Positions 1 to 13,810 are shown, counted from the stretch's first letter. The stretch is 64,000 nucleotides of DNA from Nymphaea colorata (GCF_008831285.2 NC_045142.1:12476716-12540715), one strand, 5' to 3'. The notes: generated by a model from the letters alone, not told the origin. Translations and numbers: made by a program.

Positions 1-3000
1 CCTTGCAGCGAAAGCCATTAGCAATCATAAGTAAAACACACAACGGGAATCACCAAAGGTAAATATCAGACTGAAGTCCGTACCATGAACTATTATAAAT
101 TTGGCTGCCATCGCATACTGGAGGATCATTTGAAACTCTCTTTGCATAACAATTACTCGAAATGGGTTTCTGATATATTACAACCCCAATGCCAGACGAC
201 TTGTCAAACTTATTTGCTACAATCTTCCAGCACATTGAAGTTGTCAAAGTTACCATGGCTGCATAAGCTTATTGTCAGAAGCTTAGATTGTGAAGGAAAC
301 ATCTATGACAGCTGTGTAATGGTCAGTACTATGCATCTACTTGCACTTTCTAAAAAGAATTCACATGTAACATGTGCATCAAGGAAGGTGTAAGACTTTT
401 CATGAATTACAGGTAGTTAACTGATAATCAATCTGGTGGTCTTTGGTTTGGTGGCGTAAGGCATGGTGGAAGCCCGAACCCTTGAGACTTTCACATTGGT
501 ACTTTTAACGAAGGAACATTTGCCAAATGAGTATGAATTATGAAATCAACTCACTATACTAGATATGCTGTACCCTATGATTTCAAACAAGTAACTAGTC
601 AGATAAATTTCCTAGCCGAACCAGTAGCTGGTTAGGGGACTAATCATTGACATTCCAGTCGCCAGGAACTAGTCAACATCTAGTCATTGACCAATTAGAG
701 ATTTTTAGTGCCTATCATACTTTATCAATCCTTTTGCCCTTATTGAACTGTATATTTTGTGCTTTTGTCTATTAGTATCACCCTATGTCACACGGATACC
801 GCAGACTGGGTCGAGTACCGGTGTCGACACGCGGACACGGGGATCCCGACACGGCGATACGGCTGGATACGTTTTGGATCGGGTCTGGGTCAGACCCGAT
901 CCAAACCACTTGTATAACCGATTTTTTAACCTGCGTTTTGTTTTACGCACTGACATTTACCCTCGACGCTCGACCTTCGTTTACCCTCGACGGCTTCCGC
1001 AGCAGGCTGGCAGCACAGTAAGGCAATGGCGGGCGACGGCGACCTCCGGCGATCGACGGCGACCTCCGGCGATCGACGGCGACTTCCGGTGGCGTCCGGC
1101 GGCAGCCAGCGACAGACAGGTAAGTGTTTTGTCTATTATTTTCGATAATAGAAGTTAGGGTTTCAACTTTTATTTGGGGATTTTTTAGATTGGGTATTAA
1201 AATCTGATTTGAGGATGTTTTGGTTTGAAGATTGGACGGTTTAGAATCCTATTCTTCAATGCTATGTGCGATGTTTTCTTTTTTTTGTTTGATTTTGGGA
1301 TTTGGGGATTTTGCCGTTTTGGGTGTATAACCGATTTGGGGATTTTGCCTTCGCTGTTGTTCATGATGTTAGACAATGATGAATACGTGATATCTAGATG
1401 GCATTAACATATAATTTACCATTCTTGAATGTTCTTGTTCACTGTTCACTATTCACTTCAGCCTTCGCTATTGTTCATGTTTCTTTTAGTTTTAGGCTTT
1501 AACGAACTGCTTCTGTTCCTGTTCACTATTCAGGCTGGCAGTACTATCATTTACCAATTACCATTCTTGAATGTTCCTGTCACTATTCAGCCTTCGTTCT
1601 GCTTCTGAATCTCTGAAGTTTTGTGACTGCAGTGCATGTTTATACTTTGTCAGTTTGTTGTATTGTTTTATTTCATAAATTTTATGTTCATTATACGTTT
1701 TTTCCATTTTTTTATTATGTTTAATCTAGTATGGCGAGCAAAGGAAAAACAGTGTCTCAGTCTCAACCTACAAGTTCTGGTTCTGGATCAGCTACACCCC
1801 AGCCACCATTATGGTCATACGTGAATCTAATGGGGAAACCTCCTGGAGGCGGTGGAAATGCTTTTTTTAGGTGTAATTTTTGTGAGGGACAGTTCAATGG
1901 ATCATATACAAGAGTGAAAGCACATCTATTAAAAATCAGTCAAAAAGGAATTCAACCATGTAAGAAAATCACTAACGAGACTTTGGCTCAGTTGAAGAAA
2001 GAACAAAAAGCCTTTGAGAATAAGAAAAGCATATCATCTGGATCTGGTTTCATTGACATTGCTTCAATTTTACATGATGATATTCAGAATCCTACCAAAA
2101 AAAGAAAAGTGGTTGATGTTCATCAGAAATCAATTAAGGATTCATTTAGTTTACAAGGACGGCGAGAATTAGAACTAAAAGTGGCGACATTTTTCTATGC
2201 TAATTGCATACCATTTAATGTAGCTAGAAGTCCATATTGGAGAGACTTAGTTACATCTATTGCAAATTCTAACTTGACTGGGTATGTTCCCCCTAGTTCT
2301 GAAAGGCTTCGCACTGTACTACTAGAACAACAGATGACTCGAGTGAACAAATTGTTAGAGTCTCAAAAGTTCACTTGGGATCAACACGGAGTTTCTATTG
2401 TTTCTGATGGCTGGACAGATTTGCAACGACGCCCTCTTATTAATTTCATTGCAACTTCAGCAAATGGACCAATTTTCTTGAAAGCAATAGATGCATCTGG
2501 TGAATACAAAAGTGCTGAGTATCTGAAAGGATTGTTTATGGAAATAATTGAAGAAGTGGGGAAAGATAACGTTGTTCAGCTAATTACAGACAATGCACCT
2601 GTATGTAGAGCAGCTGGTATTGCGATAGAAAAGGAGTACCCTCATATCTTTTGGACTTCTTGTACAGTTCATAGCTTAAATTTGGCTCTAAAGAGTATAT
2701 GCAATCCACCAAGTAAAGAGCAAGATCCTCATGCTTATGAATTATGTTCGTGGATTGAAGACTTGGAAAAGGATGTGAGGAACATCAGAAATTTCATAGT
2801 AAATCATCAACATGCACTTTCCAGTTATAACAAGCATTCTGATCTAAAATTATTAAGAGTTGCAGAGACACGTTTTGCATCTCTAATTGTTATGGTCAAA
2901 AGGATAAAAAGGGTGAAAAGTGCATTGATCAGTATGGTGACTGATGATGATTGGAGTTTCTACCGTGCTGATGATGATGACAAAGCTCAAGCAATCAAAG

Positions 3001-4281
3001 GAATGATTCTTGAAGACAAGTGGTGGGATGAAATCTTTTATTTTCTTGCATTCACAGAGCCGATCTGGGAGATGTTAAGAGTTCTTGATTGTGATAATTC
3101 AACGTTGCACTGTGTGTATGAGATGTGGGACACTATGATTGAAAAAATCCAAGAGGTTATTTTTAAGCATGAAAAAAAAAGTATTGCACTTGAAGATTCA
3201 GCATTTTTTGATCATGTGCATAGAATATTGATTGCAAGATGGGATAAAAGTAGCAATCCTCTTCAATGCATGGCACATACATTAAATCCTAAATATTATG
3301 GAAAAAAGTGGCTTACAGAGGGTGTTGGAAGAACCCCACCACATCTGGATCTAGAATTATCAACAAACAGAGTAGCATGTATTAATAGAATTTTCATTGA
3401 TGTACATCAAAATCGCGGAGCTAATGATGAGTTTGAAAGGTTTTCTACTGGAATTGGAGAAGATGTAGGTGCAACTTTAGACAAAGATAATTATCCATCT
3501 TTATCTTGGTGGATTAAACATGGAACTGCTTATCCTACTCTTCAATACCTTGCTTTCAGATTGTTAGTTCAACCTGCTACATCTTCATGCTGTGAGAGAA
3601 ATTGGAGTACATATTCACAAATCCACACTATAAAACGAAATAATCTCACAAGCAAACGTGCAGAAAATCTGGTTTATGTGCATTCTAAACTTCGGCTTCT
3701 ATCACGGAACAAAGAAGAATATAGGTAAATTAAGTATATGATTTATTGATTTAGATGTCTCTCTTCTTATTCGCTAACATCATAATAATTACAATTTTTT
3801 TGTCTTGTAGGGAAGGAGAAACTAAATATTGGGACGTGAATGTTGAGGACTTTAACTTAGAACAAGAGAATGAACTTGAAGTTGTTAATTCAAGATTCGA
3901 AGAACCTTGTATTCCCTCAACATCTTCTATTGTGGAAGAAGAGGAGATTGGGGAGAACGATGATTTGGGCATTGATGATGACTAGAATGATGATGAACAA
4001 TGTTTTGTGATGATTGATGAACAATGTTCTGTAACTTTCTTTGAGACTTTCTTGCTTATGTCTTAGCAGTTATCACTTTTGAGATTGGTGATGAACAATG
4101 TTTTGTTTGAGACTTTCTTTATTATCATTTTTAATTTTTTTGAATATAATATTCGCCGTATCCGCGTATCCTAAAATTTTGAAAATGCCGTGTCCCCGTA
4201 CCCGTACCCGTGTCCATAGGATACCCGTACCCGTATCCGTGTGACATAGGTATCATCACACATTATAATATATATATATAT

Positions 4282-4327
<46 letters not shown>

Positions 4328-7300
4328 TTATTTATTTATTTATTTATTTCTTACATGATTTGTATATAATATATATGGATATATGCACATTAGAATCACA
4401 AATATTTTTTCTTGGAGTTTATGTGAGAGGGTTTTTTTCTTGTGTATTAACTGGAAAGTTTGTTTTTCTTGGGAGAACCTTGGAAACTCAAAAGTTAAAA
4501 AAATTATATAAGAAAAGTAATAGATAAAATTAAGAAACTATGATTTAACTATAATTTTATTTAAAGAATATTGATAAAAACTCAAAAGAGTTATATCAAA
4601 AGGAATTCGGAAAAGTTTAGAATATATTAAAATAATTTTTATGAAATACCTCAAAATAATATATTAATATGCAAAATTTATGTGATATCAATATATTTTC
4701 CCTTCTCTTTCTTCAAGCGTGTATATTGTTATACCTCACTGATTTTAATTTAGTCAACCAACTTGGACTCGCTAATACAAACTAAGTTATTTTAGTACCT
4801 TGACCAACTTGTCTCCAACTTTGATTTGACAAGTTACGCCACACCAATGCTATATAAAATGGAAACACAAAAAACTGATAATTTCAATTTAACCAAGATA
4901 GAAACTAAAGAGGTTGGAGTGGGTCCTGGTTCAAACGTAACCCACTTCACAGATTTTACGAAATTTCAGTTTTTGGCATTATGATCAAATGCAAGGCCAA
5001 CATCAATCTGAATATCAACTTTAATAAATTCAAACTATCCAATCACCCACATAAGGTATCCCCCTAGAAAAATAAGATACCATGTGCCATAGTTATGAAC
5101 TCTGCAATTGGCAGTTGGGAAGCAGAAGTACAAGTGAGGCCTTCAATAGTTTCAGGAAGCAAGTGGGAAATGAACTAGTAAGCAAGCCAAAAGCAACTCA
5201 CGAATCAAACTGGAACAAAAGGAAAGTAAAAAGAATCAAAAAGGAAATTTAGAAGGGAAAAAGTTGAACAGGAAGCATGATTTCAGTTTTAGGAAGCATG
5301 CCCCTCAAAAAATGAAAGCTTGGTTCCCTTCTCAGTGTAATAAAAACTCTTTTATATGACAACTGTGCTTCTTTTCTGAAATCATCCTTCACAAGTCCCT
5401 AGCTTCTCAGTTCTAAAGTGTGGGTCATGGGAAGCAGGTTTGCTAATCATATATCGTGGTTCCAACAGCTCTGTCATTCACTACTTGGAGTTCAATTGGA
5501 CAGAGATTGTACCCAACCAATCCATGCTTATCAAACAATGAATTTGTGGTAACTGAACCTATAAAAGCCATGCTGAAAAACTCAGTTCTTATAAGTGAAA
5601 CCCAAATAAATACAGTTCATCCAGTACACTGTAGTAATGCTTGGATCTAGAGCCTCACTTCAGTTCTAGATTGGTGACTTCGCCAGGTAGACTTTTCCAG
5701 TAAACTATGTCCACAATAATGGTACTCTTACAAATTTCCTTTTTCCGCTGTGTGGTCAATGTGCAGGCAAGAGGCACAGCAAAAAAATGAACATATATAC
5801 ACAAGAAAAGCAGGTAACACTGATATGAATCTCAAGATTTTCCATTTAATATGCTGTCGCAATCAGTGCCTTCTGCATATCGACAAAGAGAATTCCCATA
5901 GCAAGTGAGCAAACAACCACTGGAAGAAGCTTATCTTCCTGACAGAACAATAGACACAAAAAATAAAGGTTTGTTTACAGTTAAGTTACCATCACCTTTG
6001 ATAACCCAGCTCAAAAGTGACCTAAGTGACCTAAGTGACCCCTCTCACCAGAAAAAGAGAGAACCCGATCCAACTTCCTGTTAGCGTATGGGGATCGGGT
6101 CTGTTCAGACCCGATCCATTCTCCTTATATCCACACGCCTAAAGTTACTAGGCGGTGGCTCTCTTGTAATTTTTTATCTTTTTATGTACAAATCTGTTGT
6201 AACCTATTAGGGTTATTCTTTAATTAAAGATTAAGGAACGCAGGGCTGTGTTAAGCCGGCTGCTCCCTTTCCTCCATCGTCTTCTTTCATCCTCTCTTCT
6301 CAACATATCTGTTTTGCATACGGAGAGACGAGTACTTTGTGAAGATTCTTACATGGTATCAGAGCCAGGTTGCATCGTCCTCCGGTGAGTGATTTCAGTT
6401 TGATGTGATTAGCCCTAATCTGCCCTAAATTCTTTCTTTTCTGGCGTGATCATCCCTCTTTCCAGTTTCTGCCCTAAATCTTGCGTGATTTGCCCTAATT
6501 GATTTGCCCTAATCGTTGTGCCCTAATCTTCTCATCGTTTTGCCCTAATTTTTGTCGTTGCCCTAAATCAATTATGGATCAGCCGACCCCCTCTCTTCTA
6601 TCTTCCAGCTTTCTCTCCCAACTTATTTCACAAAAGCTGAATCATAGTAACTATTTGACTTGGAAACGTCAAATAGTCCCTTTTATCAAAAGTCATAGAC
6701 TCTACGGGCATATCGATGGGACCACTCCAGCACCTCCTATGTATATTGACCGTGAAGTGAAGAAAACCGTAGTGGGAGATCAAGCTGCTGGGGCTGCGGC
6801 TATGAGTGAAATCAGATTTGAATATGAAACCATTACTGAAAATAATCCTGAGTATGAAGCTTGGCTGGCTCACGACCAGTCTCTTGTTGCCTATATTACT
6901 TCTACTTTGTCAGAGGAAGTATTAGGAGGTATTGATGATGATTTAACAGCCCTAGAGTTGTGGTCTACCCTTGCCACCACGTATTCTCAAGTATCCGAAG
7001 CACGTTTTCTGCAGTTAAGAAGGCAATTTCAGGACATCAAGCGTGGGACGCGTACTGTTTTGGAATATTTAAATGAAATTAAAAGTGTAAGTGATCAACT
7101 TGCTGCCATTGGACATCCCGTCAGCGACAAGGACAAAGTGCAACAAGCCTTGAGTGGACTGGGAACAGATTTTGATATTTTTTGCACAGCCTTGGAAGTC
7201 CTACCTATTCTTCCATCTTTCGAAGATCTCAAGGCTAAGTTATTCCAACACGAAGCTAGTCGTGTTCAGCGACAGAATTTGATTCCTTCCAACAGTCACA

Positions 7301-10300
7301 ATGTACTGATCACAGGGACACATGCATTGCAAGGGAATCGCACTCGTACTTGGATTCCTCAGGCAGGAATGGGAAGAGGGATTCTCCCAACACCACAGGG
7401 CATGAATACTACATCTGCCACATCTAGAAGGGTTCCGACTTGTTTCTATTGCAACAAGAGGGGGCATGTAAAGTCAGAATGTTGGCACAACCCGCAGAAC
7501 AAAAATAATCAGATTAGACGTGAGAACAAGGCAGCAGCAGGGTCAGCTTCATCATCATCTGGATCTAATGTTTTTGGATGTGTGTGCTATGTGCATGTTG
7601 ATGTTTCCTTGCGAAACAAATTTCAAGATCGTGTTGTTTTATGTAGATTTATAGGGTATGCAGAAAATTACAAGGGTTATAGGTGTTACAATCCTAAAAC
7701 TGGGCGTGTACATATTTCACGGCATGTTGTATTTGATGAGAACAGGTTACAGGATCCCAAGGCTACTTCTGTGACACTCAAGGACAAAAATGAAGTTTAT
7801 GATACTTGGCTTCATGCTGAAATCTTAAGACAAGGGGCAGCAATGTTGACTGAGCAAAATGAGCAAGTTGTTAATGAGCCCGAGACATCTGTAAGTAGTT
7901 CCTTGAGCAGCACTACTTCCTTGGACAGCATGCCTTCATCTTCTCAGCCCAGTGAGCCACCTACGCATAATCGGTTCTCAGGCCTGGTGTATTCTAGGCG
8001 ATCAGTTCCTACTGCAGTTCCACGCCAATCACAACTCGTGCGACATCCTATTGATAGATGGGTGAGCTATAACAGTTTTTCTTTGGATTTTCAGCTGTTT
8101 ATGACAGAAGTCAGCAAAAAGGTGGAACCAACATCTTATCACAATGCGAGTAAGGAAAAATGTTGGGTTGAAGCTATGAATGAGGAAATGGCAGCCTTGC
8201 ATGAATGTCAGACTTGGCAGATTGTCCCTCGTCCAGCTGATAAGAATGTTGTGGGATCCAAATGGGTTTATAAACTGAAATATAAACCAGATGGTAGCAT
8301 TGATCGGTATAAAGCACGACTTGTGGCGCGCGGTTTCACTCAGCAATATGGGGAAGATTATGATGAAACATTCAGTCCAGTCATCAAGATGGGAACAATC
8401 CGTGTCATTATTTCTCTTGCAGTCTCGTATGGATGGCCTCTCTATCAGTTAGATGTCAAAAATGCATTTCTTCATGGAATTCTTAAGGAAGAGGTATACA
8501 TGGAGCAACCTCCCGGCTACACTACTCATGATTCTCAAAAATGGGTTTGCAAATTACACAAGTCTCTATATGGGTTGAAGCAAGCTTCTAGGTCATGGTT
8601 TGATCGTTTTTCTCATCACATACAACAAATTGGTTTTCTCCGAAGCTCTCTCGATCACTCTTTGTTTATCTATCGCACTGGAGAAGCTACCACCTGGTTA
8701 CTTATCTATGTTGATGATATTGTTATAACTGGGAATTCTTCTTCACATATATCTTATGTTAAAGGTATCTTGAAGCAAGAGTTCAAGATGAAGGATCTGG
8801 GAGAATTACGATATTTTTTGGGTGTTGAACTTGACAGGACAAATGATAGTTTGACTCTTACACAGCACAAGTATACCCTTGATGTTTTGGATAGGGCAGG
8901 TATGACTAATTGCAAACCCATCACTACCCCCAGTGTTCTGAATACTAAATTGACTGCATCTGATGGAACTGCTGCATATTCCAATCCCACATTCTATCGC
9001 AGCATTGTTGGTATGTTACAATACCTTACCTTTACTCGCCCAGACATAGTATATGCTGTAAATCAGATTTCTCAGTTCATGCATACACCCACTGAAGGAC
9101 ATATGGATGCTGCTAAGCGGATCCTACGGTATCTCAAAGCTACTCTTGGAGATGGACTAGTCTACACCAAATGTTCCAATGTTTCTCTTGGACATAGCAT
9201 ATATACATATACTGATGCCGACTGGGCAGGCGATCCCGATGACCGACGATCAGTTTCAGGTTTCTGTCTCTTTTTTGATTCTAACCTCATTTGTTGGAGC
9301 AGTAAGAAGCAGCGTGCTGTTGCACGATCTAGCACTGAGGCAGAATATAGAGCAATGGCTGCAGGGACGGCTGAAGCGTCATGGTTATGTCATTTACTTG
9401 GGGAGCTCAATCTTCCTATTGTTCGGTCATCATTACTATGTGACAATCAAAGTGCGATAAAAATTGCTTTCAATCCCATTTTGCATAATCGCACCAAACA
9501 TATAGAGATTGATCAACATTTCATTCGACAGAAGGTTGAAGAAGCCGAGATCTTGCCTACTTATATATCTACCAATGAACAGATAGCTGATCTTTTTACC
9601 AAAGGTCTCACAGGGCAACATTTTTGGGATTTGAAGAACAAGTTGTGCATGATCAAATCTCATGCACAACTTGAGGGGAGCTGTTAGCGTATGGGGATCG
9701 GGTCTGTTCAGACCCGATCCATTCTCCTTATATCCACACGCCTAAAGTTACTAGGCGGTGGCTCTCTTGTAATTTTTTATCTTTTTATGTACAAATCTGT
9801 TGTAACCTATTAGGGTTATTCTTTAATTAAAGATTAAGGAACGCAGGGCTGTGTTAAGCCGGCTGCTCCCTTTCCTCCATCGTCTTCTTTCATCCTCTCT
9901 TCTCAACATATCTGTTTTGCATACGGAGAGACGAGTACTTTGTGAAGATTCTTACACTTCCCAGTTCCATTCCATCTAGAATACTAGAAATATGGAACTA
10001 AGGCAGGCATGACCTGTTGTATCTCAAAGACTCAAACTTCTAGATACGGGATTATCCAATCCAGAAAGGGTGTCAACAGTAACATCGAGCAATATACAGA
10101 CCAACGTATACATTACATGATACCCAAACTTCTGGATACAGGAGTAGTCCCAGCCATTCCAATAATTGGAATGTTACAACCGCTTTTGAGGGCATGAATG
10201 ATGATGAGTGAAGTCATTTTAGGTTGCACTACACCATGGATAAGTTTACCATGGTAAAAAAATGAGACCTTTAGGGTTCTGAATTTCTCCACCTTTTAAC

Positions 10301-12646
10301 ATAAAAATGGGAGAATATGGTGAATATGTCTACACTAAAAACCTAACATGCTTGTAAGGACATGTACAGGAGAGATATCCTTCTACAGAAGCGAATATGG
10401 ATATGGATCTAATACGAACCACAACTACTTGAATAAAAAATGACCTAGTAGCCAATTTTAACTCCTTAAGAGACTGTCTAAGGTGGGACTACGTGTGTAA
10501 GCTTCAATATATTTCAAACTCCTAGATACAAGATTATTCACAGCCATACATTTTGCCCTGGATTATTCTAGATTTTGTAGGCCATCCAACAGAATAAAAT
10601 GAATAATAGAACATCAGAACATGCTTCGTAATGACCAAGGCATTTTCAAGCGAAGATATGCTATACAAGTGTGCTTTTAAATGGTTCGTGTGAAAGAATG
10701 CCAGATCCTCAAAATATTGGTGCCAAGAAAAGCCAACAATGGATATAGTCACCATTGTAAAGAGCAATTCCAATTCAACTAGAGAACCTCTTGCCAGCAA
10801 CGAAAATTACATATGATACACAAACTTAAAGTATGTCAATGAACAAAGGATCCTAAGAAAGGGCAATCTTTTAAGGCTCTTCAAAACTTTAAAAACAAGA
10901 TATTTAACAAACCATTCCAAAGATTTGTATGTCTAGGATCATTGCGATAAACTGGTGCTGCAGACCAGACAAAGTAACCTCCAGGCCTGAGAACCCTATT
11001 GATCTCCAGCAAGGGCTTTCCACCTGAAAGTCATTAGAATAAACCATACTACATGTAGAACTTATCAAATTTGTAGAAATTATCAGGACAGACAGAAACC
11101 AGCAAAACCACAAAAGGCTACTAAAGATTTGAAGTGTACCATCTCCATACCAGTGAACCCTACATCTGGCACAATGCACCATATCATATACATTACTTGG
11201 AAAAGTAAGCCTCTGAGTCCCGATTACCGATAGAAAAGCAGGTATTCCTCGCTCAAGGGCCATTTGTATCTGAGCTTCATGTTCATCTTTTGGTGCAAAT
11301 GACATTGTGAGAACGTCCCTGTCCAGGAGGTACCCACCAAAACTAGCAACGCCGCAACCAACATCCATAACGACCCTTGTATGCAGCCCAAATTTGATTG
11401 ATATTAAAATCTGGTAAAAACCAGGATAGCAAGTCAGTTTTTCATTTTTAACAAACTATAAACCGGTCTGTCACATTCGGTCTGATCATGTAGTGAAACA
11501 TTGTGTTTTTTGCACAACACTATGGAGACAACAAGATCACTAAGATATGCATTTGGAAAAAATAATATGCAGCTCAATTGGAGTTGCCAATCAAGCACTT
11601 TCTAAAGTAGGCAAGAATTTGGTGATGAAACGGATGGTTGGACAGGTTAAGTAAGGTTTCCAGCATTGAATTAAGCAAGCTCAAGTACACAAAAAACAAA
11701 GGAATTTGAATTTGAATAGTTGCCCACTAGCAGAGACATCCCTCGTGTTTCCCAAGCTATTATTCCCTAAAGTTCTATATCCCTCTGTAGAATCTATCTG
11801 TCAACCCAAGTTGTCTTCTGACCAAAGATGTACTTATGAATACACAAACAGTAGCCGGCCATCTCTGAGAACATTTCCACAAAACCAGATCTAAACACCT
11901 AAAGAACATGTTTGATTTTTTTTTAATGAAGAATATAAAAACCATATTTTTACTGCATTTATTATATAAAAGTGAAAAATATTTTTTTAAAAGAAATAAA
12001 AGAGATTTTTGCCATTATATGAATATTTTTTTAATGTTCAAAATAGTATCCAACATGAGAAATACCAACTTAATATATATTTCTGCTAACAAATTATCGA
12101 GATCATGTCTACAAGGTTGCATTAAGCACTCACTTGTGCTTATGTTTTTCGGAGGTATCTAGACTCTAAATATGCCACATATATTGCCCAAGAGATACCA
12201 CTTGAAAAAGTAATTACAAACAAGAGATACATAAACTCAAGTGAATGCAAAATAGGTTTAAATGAGCCTCATGCACATCAGCGAGCCCCTTTAACAGCAA
12301 ATATGCTATATCGCACAAGATCACAAGGCCACAAACACAAATATACATTTAGAAAAAAAACATACATTTTATTGCTTAAGGGAGAGTCCTTACATATACA
12401 TCGAAGGGCAAAGCTGGAAAAGAGACTAGCCATTGGTCTAACCACAATGATAGTCCCCAATTATATTGAGAATGATCAAAACAGCCCCAAATGGAAAAAA
12501 AATGAAACAAAAAAAGATAAAAATAAAAACAAGAAAATATGATTTATCATATGCCACATGGGTACCGGGTGCGGTTGCTAGTGCGGGATGCGGCAAGTTA
12601 AAAAAAAAAAAAAGTTGGGTGTAGGTGCAGCGAGAGCATACATACA

Positions 12647-12722
<76 letters not shown>

Positions 12723-13775
12723 CTGTTATATAAGTAATTTTATTTGTCTATATTTTTACTTTTTATTTTTTATCAAGGCTACCTTAATCTCATAGAAGAT
12801 TCAAATTTTTATTAAATAAAATAGGAGAGAGAGAAAGAAGAGGGAAAGATAGGAGAATGAAAAAAAATGAAAAAAAAACAAGAGAAAAGAATAATGGGTG
12901 CGGTCAGCAGCACCCGATTCGGTTTGACCGAATCGGGTGCCATGTTGGGCCGCACCTGCAACCGAGTCAATGCGGGTGCACCACCATATTTGGTGCACCC
13001 ATGTGACTTAGGATTTACGACTTTATCCTCTCTAAAGTACAAATATATAGAGGAGCTGAAATGCTCCGGCCACCTAGAGCTCCATCCAATCACGGCCGGA
13101 ATATTTGGTGCACTTGTGTGACTTAGGATGCAATCTGTTTGTGAGAGGCCGGACTATTTCTCCATTCAAACAGAGACAGAGAAAATTATATATATATATA
13201 TATAACAGTGCCACAAAAATACGCATTTTTTTGAAAAGCGCAAAAAAAAAAGATAAATTAAATTACTGTTTAAAACTTAAAAAAAAACATTTTTTGAAAA
13301 AAGGGAAAAAAGGTGTTTTCAACGCGTTTTTTTCAATTTTTCATTTTTTATTTTTTTAATGCCAAACAATTTTTTTTCATTTTCTATTTTTATTTGTTGG
13401 AAATCTACTTATCTTTTGATGTTTGTGTTATTAGTTTTCACTTATTTTATTTTTTCTCCGTTTTTATTTTTTAAAATTTTTAAAAATTTACCATATTTTT
13501 TAGGTTTCTTCAAGCTCGGCCTATTATACCTGAGAAAAACCTCGCCGTTTAAAACTCTGAAACGTTATTTTTTCCTATGATATATATATTGAAATTTGTT
13601 GGTTACCTCTTTTGCCAAATGGATTTTTTTTCCATTGCTAAAACACCAAAAAACATTGTTAAATGCCATGAAAAACCGTGGTCAAACAAAACCATCGCTA
13701 ATGCACTATTTGTGATGGTTTAGGTGAGAAAATAAATAAAAATTCATCTGGCAGCTAGAGGTAGCCTGCAGATTT

Positions 13776-13810
<35 letters not shown>

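Larger units (their letters stand above)
783..4249 (+). mobile_element. hAT-superfamily DNA transposon, apparently autonomous structure
   Basis: The terminal inverted repeat CTATGTCACACGGATAC is at 783 and its complement ends at 4249. Flanking 8-mers GTATCACC (775-782) and GTATCATC (4250-4257) match at 7 of 8 positions, as expected for an aged hAT target-site duplication. Subterminal regions carry many short GACACG, CCGTACCC and CGGATAC-type repeats, typical transposase-binding architecture. Inside are a GC-rich untranslated first exon, an intron, and a two-exon transposase. The element lies antisense in PMT intron 4. Intact coding frame but diverged target duplication suggests an older insertion without coding decay. 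Confidence 0.88.
6079..9956 (+). mobile_element. Young Ty1/Copia LTR retrotransposon, internally deleted
   Basis: The element is 3,878 bp with 275-bp LTRs at 6079-6353 and 9682-9956 that I read as identical, each TG...CA. A perfect 5-bp target duplication CTTCC flanks it (6074-6078 and 9957-9961). An initiator-Met tRNA primer-binding site follows the left LTR and a GAGGGGAGC polypurine tract precedes the right one. One open frame encodes gag, a short integrase C-terminal part, reverse transcriptase and RNase H. Protease and the integrase core are missing. It sits antisense in PMT intron 4. Gag wording recalls Ale/Retrofit-type elements, which is an impression only. Confidence 0.96.
259..10912 (-). 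other. PMT intron 4 (10.65 kb), host of two transposons
   Basis: The intron boundaries are GT at 10912-10911 and AG at 260-259. The content is non-exonic sequence at 259-782, the hAT element at 783-4249, a (TA)n/(TTTA)n array, non-coding AT-rich sequence at about 4350-6073, the Copia element at 6079-9956, and non-coding sequence at 9962-10912. No PMT exon was found inside it. Confidence 0.85.

Noticed and set aside
757-1158. 133-aa ORF at the hAT left end
   Set aside because: It starts outside the TIR, crosses GC-rich tandem repeats and a splice donor, and has no family wording; the region is better explained as subterminal repeats and 5'UTR.
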